This document shows, piece after piece, positions 12,301-21,640 of a stretch of 64,000 nt of DNA. The stretch lies in NCBI GenBank assembly GCA_948099385.1, contig CANUEZ040000014.1:496001-560000 (forward strand), in the 5' to 3' direction. Made by a program: the position numbers and the translations under genes. Source of the stretch: Fasciola hepatica. Taxonomy: Eukaryota; Platyhelminthes; Trematoda; Plagiorchiida; Fasciolidae. The notes below the pieces were generated by a model. The model searched no databases and had not been told where the DNA came from. It was given only the letters and a program-made list of their open reading frames with translations. Every line of letters begins with the position of its first letter. Within the stretch, counting starts at the first letter, position 1.

Positions 12301-12405
12301 TTCAAACAGGAAATAAGCATAGCCCTAACGGTAGACACGCTGACTATGTTATACAATCCGTATATTTCAAGGGCTCAGGCCTTTGAGGTAGGTATAGGGT
12401 ACTAA
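8884..12405 (+). CDS. LINE ORF2 protein: APE endonuclease plus reverse transcriptase
   Basis: This enzyme nicks genomic DNA and reverse-transcribes the LINE RNA at the nick. The endonuclease spans about residues 229-450: LLLLNVRSLLPK, LVTETWL with catalytic Glu at 263, GCIYRPP, AGDFN with Asp at 370, and SDHKMV with His at 437. The linker spans 450-660. The reverse transcriptase has NYRPV, motif A VIFLDMTKAFD (Asp 797), motif B GVIQGSVLGPLLF (from 853) and motif C FADD (Asp 886, 887). The thumb and C-terminal part hold LEYGAIIC and LWNKLP. Only one ATG (8,884) lies in this frame before 10,024, and it sits inside ORF1. The first 228 residues are therefore a Pro-rich alternative reading, and the true start may arise by -1 frameshift or re-initiation. 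Confidence 0.9.
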   Translation: MAGSRPVFNTITYASTDNTVCPDTKYDAGRTFLSTTGPTCLRFRALYLSKRGIRFYLSGGPPRPISPPGSTLPVEYSYTPISSFSGLPQCSPQPWHKLQLPPRPRTAPVFSSLSLTQPKSTYSIKPRANAPNVHKSLPPLSPPSSFRASFTPSRIRPFQLEPPNRSSNYAQFESPAAHLVTGTNSSSETRLKRVELRLPIVSHALFDDPSSPHHNEITAQSTENLSKNTLSLLLLNVRSLLPKLPLLRELTLDLHPDILLVTETWLTDHTPLNHVSIPGYQATANSRSDQRGGGCIIYTKHIFTASRFHHPILDNIPDSVWLTIKEDQQLLLVGCIYRPPNQGRHELTAIIDAFNYVSNLPVTAKILAGDFNVPEICWHSMTSPPKLHDFLSCIHVGNWVQHVLSPTRGRNTLDLIFSIGIKNLDTQILSRFTGSDHKMVSCVFTAPWPHTDKSAETHLPTTNKQYHKACWNSLPSFIRSLNWDESFLSNDLEIAAAQLYTNLHYCLDKINPASGPIIRKQRNSLDRLNGNLAKLQRRFTKTRDFSSYLQIIRISRTIKLRLDSSKKKQERDALSHPNKVEALARLMKVRNKQPNQDIPYLNYNNKCLRDPLLITEAFSTYFASSLTTDDATSFPVLDPVTSVTFSTVVFYPEEVSVHVARTRPSCRPGPDALPPAIFSRGGEDVPMLLTNIFNLSLRCSVFPSQWKTSTIIPMHKKGSRLDPVNYRPVNHTPVVSRIMERMIKERLTRHLLNNNLINAGQHGFLKNRSCATCMTDFLNLVTEAVNIGKSAIVIFLDMTKAFDRVSHVRLLQKIKTYGIVDPMLAWFASYLTSRDQVVSIGGNLSEPRPVTSGVIQGSVLGPLLFLMYVNDIFTIFQRGVPFLFADDIKIVYTFDPVALASTVEDITRELLALSSWSNDWKMSFSAEKSNIITYKCHVPTGRFSINGKFIPNNSQVRDLGLHYSCTFDFSEHAAIQVAKARRTIGLIHQTFILPESKLNIFKSHVRPLLEYGAIICSNMRQRDRIAFENVQRAFTKQLIGFSTPSNYMERCERLKIDPLWLRRVRNNLLFFHSILKNRSCSSAPQVRTLSTYPLRNNEFLVSVPLPKLALRSNFFINKYASLWNKLPQRIRALSPTSVAFKQEISIALTVDTLTMLYNPYISRAQAFEVGIGY
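9305..9311 (+). promoter_or_regulatory. C7 run in the ORF1/ORF2 overlap, candidate -1 slippage site
   Basis: Seven consecutive C bases are read by ORF1 as CCC CCC C. A one-base backward slip would move ribosomes from the ORF1 frame into the ORF2 frame about 50 nt before the ORF1 stop. A T6 run at 9,209-9,214 is a weaker alternative. Neither is a classic X XXY YYZ heptamer, and I did not find an obvious downstream pseudoknot. This is a hypothesis from position and composition only. Confidence 0.25.
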
Positions 12406-12479
12406 TAAGTCGAATAACCGCTCTGAGCAACCTAGGCTCAATTAGACCCGCATAGGGTTGGCCCCACCGCTGCAGCAAT

Positions 12480-12730
12480 TACGAAACTCAGCGGTTCATC
12501 CATACGATCTAGGACAGCAAAACAGTCCCAACTTTTTACCATCAACTTCTTCCTCCTGAACTATGCAACCCTGTGGAATAAACTCCCAGCTGAAGTCCGT
12601 TCCGTAGATTCCCTGATTATGTTTAAGCCTGGACTACCCGTAGCTCTGGACATCCAAAAACTGATCGCTCTTACGAATCCTTATATGTCTTTTGATAGAG
12701 CTTATGAGGAAAGCGCTGGATACTAACCTG
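12480..12730 (+). pseudogene. C-terminal fragment of a family A-like LINE ORF2
   Basis: The translation aligns with the last 90 residues of the intact ORF2: FFLLNYATLWNKLPAEVRS, then LTNPYMSFDRAYEESAGY and a stop at about 12,724-12,726. The intact protein ends in LYNPYISRAQAFEVGIGY. It is either the 3' part of the A' copy whose 5' part ends at 7,430, leaving about 140 codons unaccounted for, or a separate 5'-truncated insertion. The next 150 bp up to the family B repeat look like its 3' untranslated region. Confidence 0.8.
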
Positions 12731-12881
12731 AACCCTTGAGAATCTAGGATGTGCCACACCATACGCCGCAGTTGCCATCACCTAAGCGTAAACCTAACAG
12801 TTTACAATGCCTAAACAGAATAATTACCTCTAATCTATAACCACTGTCACCCCAATAGTTCCTTCTACTTGGACTCCTCAG

Positions 12882-14341
12882 TATAGAACAACCACTATAC
12901 CGAAAGAGACAGTAACAGCGTAGCGCCACGCAAACAGTATGATAGTCCTACTCGCTCTGTCTGTTATTTCAAACCTATCTTATCGCCTCGTGCCAAACTG
13001 CGTTCTGCGTAAGCAAACGGTATTGAAGGTTATCATTACTAACCACGGGCAAATCATAAATCCTTTGAAATGCATACAGCTACCAAGCCTGTGTACGCAA
13101 CTTCATCAGCCTGCAGCAGTATAGCTCAAATCCACTGCGAGCCTATTTTACCCATGCCCCACTCACATAGACCTAACCAATCCATTGTTTATTGTCTTCA
13201 CATATTATCATAACCCACAGCTGGAACCACGTCCAGACTGCAATCTCCCTTTATTTCAGGTCGTTGTCTCCCACTATCTCAGTCGCCAAATTGGCTAACC
13301 AAGGAGGCCGCTTGGACTCGTACGGACAGAGACTCAAGTGGAACCTACCATGGCAACTGGGACAGAAATCCAACCACACAACAGGAGATACCCCTAATTG
13401 CTTATCAGATCGTTCAGCATTTTCTAACGCAACCAACACGAATTCCAGCTCACGCGCATGCCGCTAACATACAGCCACACTCGGCTGATTGACTGACACA
13501 TACTTTGCCCTGCCAGATGAAACTTACGCATTCGATGTAGTACGTTACCAGAATAACACTGAAGGCAAATGCGTCATCACATACATATATATTTGTCATT
13601 GAAGCAGCATAACGCTGAAGTCCATGCGAAGATTTTCCCACTTTATTATCCGTTAACACAGGTTATCTTTTCTCCGAACCGTAGCCGGCTGGAATTTGAC
13701 TCTCCATTTCTCGAAGACCCTCCAGTTGCGCCTTCTCATTTCTGAATAGTACATGTTACTGGCCCTGAATCTAAACTCACCTTTTTATGGACTGCTGTTT
13801 CTCCCACATCCACCGGTGTTCACTTTCACGAAACTGGCCTCAGGTCCCCCTGCTTCAAATCTCATTCCGTTTACAGAACTCCGGTAAATCCGTCATTCAG
13901 GGTCTGCATTGTCTTCATGGATCGCTATCCTCTTCGCATGCGTCGATTTTCCACCCTTTTTTTTCTTGTTCAAAATTTATTCCATCTGCAGAACCTCAGT
14001 TGGCCTCTGGTTTCCTGGGCTTGCATCATTCTTGTTAATAATGCCTCCTTAGCACTGCGCTAACGATTTCCTCAATATCTCCACCGCGCACCGCTGCCTG
14101 ATCCGGATTCGAAACCGGTTTAAAACTGCCGCGCAAACCATTATCAGAATGGTCCATTCAAACTTTTCCTGTCATTGTTTTTTCATCTCTAATACTCTCG
14201 ACTTTCATACTTAGAATATGTGAACATTTCATCTTATTGAGTAACGTGTACACCATGATCATGCTTTAACGCGTGCGTCTCGACCATGGCCGAGAAATAT
14301 ACCAATATTATTATATTATTGTTATTATTATTATTATTATT
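12882..14341 (+). repeat. Family B repeat, forward arm of a 3.4 kb inverted repeat
   Basis: Read forwards, this arm aligns along its whole length with the reverse complement of 14,583-16,258. Anchors include TGCCAAACTGCGTTCTGCGT, CAGCTGGAACCACGTCCAGA, CGTTCAGCATTTTC, TTATGGACTGCTGTT and CCGTCATTCAGGGT. It ends with a near-palindromic CTCGACCATGGCCGAG (14,279-14,294) and a TTA tail. No long ORF is present. The unit looks like an independent mobile repeat of 1.5-1.7 kb with a non-LTR-like 3' tail, but I cannot assign it to a family. Confidence 0.85.
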
Positions 14342-14582
14342 GATTTAACCAATGGTACATCTCATAGCCGATGTGCCCCTCGACTTCCAGGAGCTTCTAA
14401 GCAAACTAAAGATGTCAACTCCCTCCCTGAACCCTATCACTGAAACAGGTGCCCCCAGCCCCAAGCTTATCAGTGAGGGATATTGGGTTTCGACACAACG
14501 AAAATCTGGAATTCTCGGAATGTGTCCCATTCCGGACGGCCAGGGCCAGACAGATAACAGGCCCAGTTCTCAGATCATTTAT
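14342..14582. other. Spacer between inverted family B arms
   Basis: These 241 bp of non-repeated sequence separate the two TTA/TAA-tailed ends. A 77-codon + frame (14,352-14,585) is open but resembles nothing I know. The arms are tail to tail, so this would be the pre-existing target DNA between two insertions, or the loop if the structure arose as a fold-back duplication. Confidence 0.5.
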
Positions 14583-15342
14583 TAATAATAATAATAATGG
14601 TATATTTCTCGACCATGGTTGAGACCTAAGCGTAAGGGCATGATCATGTTGTAACACGTTACTCAGTGAGATGAAATATTCACCAATTTTAAGAATAAAA
14701 GTCAAGAATATCGGCCACAAAAAAATATAGCCAGCAATAGTTTGAATGGATCAATCTAATAATTGTTTGCGCGGCTTTTTCGAACCAGTTTCGAGTTCGA
14801 GCTGGGCCTTGGTACGGCTTGGGGTGTCCAAAAAATCGTTAGCACAAAGCCATAGAATCACTATAAACGAAAATGATGCAAGCCAATGAAAACCGAAGCT
14901 TACTGGGGCTCTGCGAACGGAGTAAGTTCTGAACAAGAAGAAAAAGAAAGAATCAAAGTTGTGAAGAGGTACACTCGGGCAAATCGATACTTGCGAAGAG
15001 AATACCGGTCCATGAAGATGATGCAAACCCTGAATGACGGATTCACTGGGGTTTAATAAACGGGATGAGTTTGAAACAGGGAGACATGTGACCTGTTTTG
15101 TGAAAGTGCACTTGGGAACACTGGTGGACGTGGGAGGAACAGCAGTCCATAAGAAGGTGAGCTTAATTTCAGGATCAGTAACTTATGCCCTTCAGAAACG
15201 AGAAGGCGCAACTGGAGGGTCCTTGTGAAGTGCAGAGCCAATTCCCAGCCGGCTGCGGTTCGAGGGAAAAATAAACTGCGGCAAAGGATAATATGGTGGA
15301 GAATCTCCGCGAGGACTTGTGCGCCATGATGATGTTTCACTG

Positions 15343-15386
<44 letters not shown>

Positions 15387-16258
15387 GCATTTGTCCTCAG
15401 TACTATTCAGCGTCGTTACTGGTAGTGTGCAACATCCTATAGGTATGTTCTGTCTGACGGGACAAAAGATGTGTCGATCAATCAGCCAAGAGTCGCGAAA
15501 TATGACGGACTGAACTGATGACTCATGCTGACTGGTATATTAACAGGATGCGTGCGAACTTTTATTTGTTTTGACTGAAAATGTGATATCGGAAGGATAG
15601 GCTTCGTGTTGGAAAATGCTGAACGATCTGGTAGGCAGTTAAAAGTATCTCCTGCCGGGTGGCTTTTTTGCGGTCCCAGTCGCTATGATAGGTTCCACTT
15701 GGGTCCCTGTCGGTACGAGTCCAATTGACATCTTTGGTTACGCAGTTCGGCGACTGAGATAGTGGGAGACAACAAACCTGATATAAATAGGGAATGCAGT
15801 CTGGACGTGGTTCCAGCTGTGGGTTATGATAATATATAATGACAGTAATAATGAACTGGTTGAGTTTATGTGAGTGGGACATGAATAAAGTTTGTTGAAG
15901 CAGTCAGTCGTGTCTACTCCACACCCTGGGTAAAGTCGGCTTGCAGTGAATTGCCCCTCACTGCCAAAGGCTAGCAAAGTTGCGTACACCGGTTACGCAA
16001 CTGTGTAAGCGTTCCAAAGGATTTATGGTTTGCCCTTTGGCGCGGCAGCTCTCCGATACTAATAAAAACCTAGGGCTTCACGGTTTAGCATAATTTGAAA
16101 CGGTAACCCTCAATACCGTTTGCTTACGCAGAACGCAGTTTGGCACCGAGGCGATAAAATGGGCTTGAAATAACGGACTGTGAGTGGATAGGGCTGGTAC
16201 AATGTTAGCTTAGCGCCATACTGTTACTGCGTTATCTGATATTGTGGTTATTCTATGC
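14583..16258 (-). repeat. Family B repeat, reverse arm, with an AT microsatellite
   Basis: This is the inverted partner of 12,882-14,341. It starts (on +) with AATAATAATAATAATGG, the complement of the TTA tail, then the near-palindrome CTCGACCATGGTTGAG (14,608-14,623). It runs to CAGCATAGAATAACC read on the minus strand. It is about 200 bp longer than the forward arm. Part of that is a pure AT run of about 18 units at 15,347-15,383, which replaces a short ACATATATATTTG in the forward arm. The many base differences show the two arms are not a recent duplication. Confidence 0.85.
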
Positions 16259-16279
16259 TGAATAAATTCTGTAGTGCCT

Positions 16280-16870
16280 TAAAGCAGAAAAAGCTATTGG
16301 GATGTCGGTGGTGATACATTACAGGAAATTGTTCACGTGCCGAGAAAAATGGACGTAAGTTTGTCGGGGCAGCGAACTCTGAAGGTCTACATTCAGTGTT
16401 CATGAAACACAATATTCTACTAACACGGTGATCCCATGCAAGACCCCATCCGGAATACTGCCCTAGTATCTTCTTCGGAATGTATAAAACGGGTAGGGTA
16501 TGCCTCGAGAAAGTCCAACTCACGTCTACCCAGAAGCTAACAGGATACTATTCCCCACTGAGCTATATCAAGCCATGCACTCTACTAAAACTTGACCCTT
16601 TATGGCTTAAAAATGTAAAGCTTAGCTTATATTTTCTGTACAGACTTGTTCATCGGTTTGCGGTAACTTCTACCAACTCTATACAGCTTTCCCTACCGTT
16701 GTCTTGCCCTCTGTGCCACAGGGAGTCCGGTATGACCATCTCACCGTCGAGCCTTAAAATGAGGTTCAAATTCTTTTCTATCAAGTGCTCAAAGCGTTAA
16801 GATGAGCTGCCCCTAATTATTTGCAAATTTCCGTCAATGGCCAAGTTGAGCTATACCCCAAAATCATAAC
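16280..16870 (+). pseudogene. Family A-like LINE ORF2 thumb/C-terminal fragment
   Basis: This remnant matches residues of about 970-1,130 of the intact ORF2. AANSEGLHSVFMKHNILLTR corresponds to the helix before RPLLEYG. It is followed by SHARPHPEYCPSIF, LEKVQLTSTQKLTGYYSP, LLKLDPLWLKNVKLSLYF and, after a stop at 16,798-16,800, DELPLIICKFPS. Stops interrupt it near 16,410 and 16,800. It lies just outside the reverse family B arm and overlaps the 12,480 fragment in the residues it covers, so the two are different copies. Confidence 0.75.
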
Positions 16871-18780
16871 TTACCTTTAGTAATCTGTTGTCTTTGACAA
16901 AACACCATTATATCTAAGGACCGAGCCTATGGAAAGGGCGTCGACCTTTGAAACCCAAGCTTTCATCTCCTCCCGTTCTCTTATCGATTGGAAACGGGTC
17001 CCAATAGTAATATCGTAGCACCATATCCCAAAACTTCCATTCCTTGCCCACTGGCAGAAGCTAGGCTGACTTTGTTCGTATACATTTTCTCTTTTTTTCT
17101 TTTTATCACAAATACGGCACACAGTCCACATCGCGGTAGGATACCATCTGTTGTAATTTGTAAGTATGACTAGAAAGATGCCTTCCGGTCCTAGTGACTC
17201 CAAGCAACACTCACGTTTACCTGCTGTCCCTTAGCCCCGCTCTAACTTATTCAACGGTCGGTCTTCAAATTACGAGCTTTAGCCCTGATGTTTCCTCTGG
17301 CACCAAATAAATCGGCAGAGCTGGACTCTAGGACATTAGTTCCACCATCCACTACTTTACATTTTGATTCTTCGGCCCTTCGCTTGCTTAGTTCTGGCCT
17401 CCAACTCCTCAGGTTTTCTGCCCAGCTGTAATTTGCTCTCCTGAATTATCCCGCTCTGAAACTCCTCATCCCATACGCCCACCTCCCAAAAGCTACCTTT
17501 TGGTCTCAATTTCCTTGTCATACATTTCCCGTCGTGACTGCTACTCTGTGTCTCCATGATTTATAAGCCTATCACCCAACTTCCATTGCTATCCTCTCTT
17601 CGTGTGTGCCATAGCATCTTCCAGTGGTGCAGCCAACCCGATCACACCAGAACGGCCTCTGGCAGTCTTAGGCATGGTTAGGCGCTGTATGAGACTGATG
17701 CCCATATGCAGGCACGTGTCTAACAATGCTCGTTGTCCTCCTGGGTTTGTTCGCTTGGCCCCACTAAGTATTTTTCTGGCCAATTCGAGAAAGACCCCTG
17801 ATGTCAACGGCACCTACAACACAGCCATGACCAGATGTGGGGAAAACAGACCACCCCCAGCATTTGAGAAAAAAGGACCAATGCGCGGAAAATTACGGTT
17901 GAGTGGAGGGGCTATGGAAAATTCCTATATGGGCTCAATCACAATTCTGTTGGAAAACAACAAAACACCAAAGAGTGGGAAAAGACCTAAAAGATCGATG
18001 TGATCTCCAAATACCATTAGCTCCCGGCTGTGAAGGAAATGGGCAATTTTCAATTATGGGTACGTCTCCCATCACCTCAGACCTGACCCTGCAAAGACCC
18101 ACACCGCCCTTGTCCACTTGACATGCTTTTGGTTCTTGCGCACGAGAATGACCGGGGTGCTAGGGAACTGGGCTCGCCATGTATGCTGACCCACCCCTTG
18201 TGTCAAGCTTCAACTACCCCGTACCTTCCAACGAACGCCTCATATGTATGTTGACGTCATTTACAAAACCATAGTGGCCGAGATTATTACCCCATCGTTT
18301 TGAGCAAAAAGCCGATAAATCGGACGACGAACTTGTCGCATCACAGCTCTAAATAAATACATATAAATATAAATGTGTATATAAACTTATATATAAGAAC
18401 CTGAGGAAATCCGACTGTGTTTTTCCCTAATACTTATTTGTCTTTCCTCATTTTCATGAGAAAGCAGCGTTTCCTTTGTCCTAGCTTCTATACTACTCTC
18501 CAGCTTACAGCCAAACCCGACAGCAACCTTCAGTATATCAAGACCTTGAACCGACCGGCTGCATCAGACCTGCGAACACCACAAGATAGGATGTTCCACA
18601 TATCCTGTGGACCGAATATGGAAACTTGCCATTTCGGTTCTTAGTGTTTCCCAGCTGCCTGCTCAAGCAGAACGCAGACACAATAGCCCCAATTCACCCC
18701 CGCGGCTTTGTTAACCCCGAACGATAGGATTTACTGGCACACTTCCGAATTGGTAATCAACAATCAGGTCTAATATTGCA
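16871..18780. other. Unassigned stretch between repeats
   Basis: I recognise no gene or repeat family here. The longest frame is 17,602-18,003 on + (133 codons), overlapped by a 74-codon minus frame. Neither has a domain I know and codon usage is unremarkable. A short AT-rich patch lies at 18,355-18,395. It may contain the 3' region of the LINE fragment before it and the 5' part of the third family B copy. Confidence 0.4.
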
Positions 18781-19962
18781 ATCGCAGTTAGTACTCACGA
18801 AGACCGATCTACAATATATATGACTTCTCATGTCACTATGACCATTGTGCCTCATATGCGACCTCTGACCTCTATGTTATTTCGCTCACGCCAACCCTCA
18901 GCTGGAACACCCTCTAGACTGCAACTATCCTTCTATGAATTTCAGAACCACCCGTTCACCGTGCTGCTTGGCTGTAATATGTAGTGCTGAAAGCTTAACT
19001 TCGCTGCACTTCTACAACCACGTCCAAGGCGGGCTGCTGTGAATGCGATCCGGCTACGAGGGTTCAACCACTCGAAGTCCTGATATTACTGCATACGCCC
19101 CGCTGAAGCTTACTGGGAGCTTCCCGCCACAAAGCCCTCCCGAAGTCAAAACCGTCTCAAACACCTTGCGAGGGTTCCTAGTTAAACAACGAACCGCCGA
19201 GATTCGGTTGGGCTATCTTCCTTCACGTGGCGAAAAAGCGAACATAAACCGCAGCCAACCCTCGCCCAAAACCCCCAACACAAACATAGAAAGAACACAG
19301 CAGACTCAGAACAATAATATATTTGTCATTTTACCAGCGTAACCTGGCGTATTGCAAAACTTTCCACTCATCTTTTTCTTTATTTTGATCTTCGTGGACA
19401 CGGTATTCCGTTTGCTGATCATATCTTCTTGGAACCCTGTCTTTCTCACACCAGCTACGGACTCCCGACGTTGGATGATACTTACTACTTTCCACCAAGG
19501 CTATCTCACATTTTCAGTGGATACTGCTCCTTTTCATATCCACGAATCTACGAAAGTCAGCTTTCATCCGAGCACCCTCATGAAATTCTTACTTGTCCCC
19601 TCGCTTCATCATTAATCACCTTTTTAAATGAACTTGAGTAAGCATCTCTGAACAATTTCTTATATTATCCGAGTAAACATTGTATATTCTGCCTCCTAAG
19701 ACAAAGTCCGTCTTAGATCCGGTCGATTCCTCACTATTTCCCCAGCTGACTCAAAAGGAAACCCTACTCACCACGTATTCCTCTGTAACTTTACCCCATT
19801 TGAACTCTCCCCAGCCTTGTTTCTCTGTAGCTGTAATGTGAGAACCCGTCTGTAAAATTGGCGAATTTTTCATCTACTTTAATGATACTAAAAACTTCGA
19901 TCATATGTCCATGCCAGCCGCTCGACCACGGTCGAGAACTGTCAATAATGTTATTATTATTA
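18780..19962 (+). repeat. Family B repeat, third copy
   Basis: This copy shares ordered anchors with the two inverted arms: CTCAGCTGGAACACCCTCTAGACTGCAA near 18,900, ATATTTGTCATTTTACCAGCGTAACC near 19,320 and an ATTGGCGAATTTTTCATCTAC region. The last common block is CTCGACCACGGTCGAG (19,921-19,936), followed by a short TTA run at about 19,950. It is more diverged than the two arms are from each other, and its 5' boundary is uncertain. The next LINE fragment begins directly at its tail. Confidence 0.65.
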
Positions 19963-19964
19963 CT

Positions 19965-21640
19965 GTAGGCTCTGAAGAGGTGCCCCATAAACTCAAGCCA
20001 TTTTGCAAGCACAAACCATCCGGACTGGATACAACTCATCCGTCAATTGCTGAGTCTCTTTCCGGTATCTTGTCAGGGGCTATTACGCGGCTGTACAAAG
20101 CGTCTTCAAACGAGGGTGAGGCGCCAGAAGAAAGGCGTAAGAACAGTGTCGTAGCGATAAATAAGACAGGAACCAGGCTGAAGGCGGAGAATTATAGATC
20201 AGTCAGCCTGACAGTAGTATTGTGCGAGTGCATTGAAAGTATAATCAGAAAGCAACTGTGCCTGCGTCTCTTTAATAGCGACTTACTGACACCTGCACGA
20301 CTTGGGTTTGTGAAGGAAAGGTCCTGTTTGAAGAACCTACTGATGCCCTGAGTCGAGAACACAAGACAAATAGATAACGGTATAACAATGGAGAATTTTT
20401 GTTTGAATCTCATTAAGGCTCACGACCCTGTGAGTCATCGCCTGCTGGGCTATAAATGGCAAACCCCTGGGATACTCGGGAAAGCAACTGACTGGATAGC
20501 ATACTTCCTAAGAAATCATAGCTTCCGTGTCAAGGTGGGCGGCTATCTATGAAGATTGGAGAAGGCTACGTGCGGTTTACCCCTGGGTTCAATACTGGGG
20601 CCTCCGCTCTTCCTTCTGTATACAAACCACCTAGTGGAAGAATTAAGCAACACCCGTTTCATCTTCGCAGATAATATGAAGATAGCGGGAATTGACTTAG
20701 CACATGATGTAGATGCGGTGTTCAGATGGGCAGAACGATGGAACATACCGCTGAATTTCGTCAAATGTCAAGTCCTGACCACAAACGTCAGCGAAACGAA
20801 CAGTGTTCCTTTTTAAAGGTGTCGGAAGTAAAATGTTCGGTGGCGACTTTTGCACAGGAGTTCAAGCCCTTAGGGCCATGCCAGAGAGCTTCAAACGTGG
20901 CCAGAGGGGTACTGGCTAGGGTGTGCACTGCTATCCCATGCAAAAACCAGAAGTCTTCCTCCCGTTTTACAAGGTTTCGGTGTGACCTCTTCTGGAGTAT
21001 TGTGTGCCGGCATGGGCTCTTTATTATCGCAAGGATGAGGAAAGCCTGGAAGGGGTTAGGTGACTTGTACCTAGAACGATTGCCGGTCAGATGGAAAGAT
21101 GTTACGCCTAGCGTCTAGAGGATCTTAATCTCTTCCCTTTGGAGTGGCGTAGAGGCCGAGTTGTCCTAATAGATGCGTTCAAGATCATAGACTGTTGGGT
21201 ACAGACTTGAGGGAATTATTCGTATCTGTTCCTCAGTGAGGCAGCAGGGAGCACAGCCATAAGCTGCAAAAGTCATAATCGAGGCTGGACAAACATGCTA
21301 AATGTTTTACAAATAGGATTGTACCTATGTGGAATAGACTGTCCGAGGGCGCTGTTAAATGCAACTATGTGCCATCCTTCAAGAAGGCTTTGGATTCACG
21401 CCGAAACACAGCCTTCCCAGAGATAGCTGTGAGACTGAGGGGTGATGTAATGAGACCCAGGTATTTTGTTACTGCACCTGTACATGTAGAGGTGATACTG
21501 TCCACTAACTGTGCCTTTCCGACAAAACATCCAAACCGCCGTTTTGCGAGACAAAAAATTAACCAACAACACAAAGATCTGGATACTGGATTGGTCTCGG
21601 CCAACTTCGTCCTGTGAAAACTGAAACGAACAGAACTGAA
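19965..21640 (+). pseudogene. CR1-like LINE (family C) reverse transcriptase, copy 1
   Basis: This is a 5'-truncated CR1-like ORF2. The palm starts with LKPFCKHKPSGLDTTHPSIAE, then NYRSVSLTVVLCECIESII, ARLGFVKERSCLKNLL, GLPLGSILGPPLFLLYTNHL (motif B) and FIFADNMKIAG (motif C, with FADD changed to FADN). After frameshifts near 20,815 come thumb segments, and near 21,330 MWNRLSEGAVKCNYVPSFKK, the equivalent of the PLWNKLP block. Several stops (20,350, 20,550, 21,118) disable it. The 3' region ends near 21,640 in an AACAGAACTGAACTG-type tail. Confidence 0.8.

Larger units (their letters stand above)
7431..12480 (+). mobile_element. Intact CR1-like non-LTR retrotransposon (LINE), family A
   Basis: This is the only structurally intact mobile element in the window. 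It has a short 5' leader of about 140 bp, an ORF1 of 596 codons, an ORF2 of 1,173 codons overlapping it in the -1 frame, and a short 3' region of about 75 bp after the ORF2 stop. The endonuclease and reverse transcriptase catalytic motifs are all present, and there is no internal stop, whereas every other LINE here is broken. That suggests a recent insertion and perhaps an active family. The 5' boundary is inferred from where homology between the ORFs and the decayed A' copy stops. I could not identify a target-site duplication or a clear tail, so both ends are uncertain by tens of bases. The clade is inferred from motif style. Confidence 0.85.

Noticed and set aside
10833..12356. Minus-strand frames inside the intact LINE
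   Set aside because: They are shadows of ORF2 and encode no recognisable protein.
12882..16258. CRISPR-like or bacterial inverted element
   Set aside because: No short regularly spaced repeats; codon structure, LINE tails and introns are eukaryotic.
17602..18003. 133-codon open frame as a gene
   Set aside because: No recognisable domain, overlapped by a minus frame, and within a length that occurs by chance in this composition.
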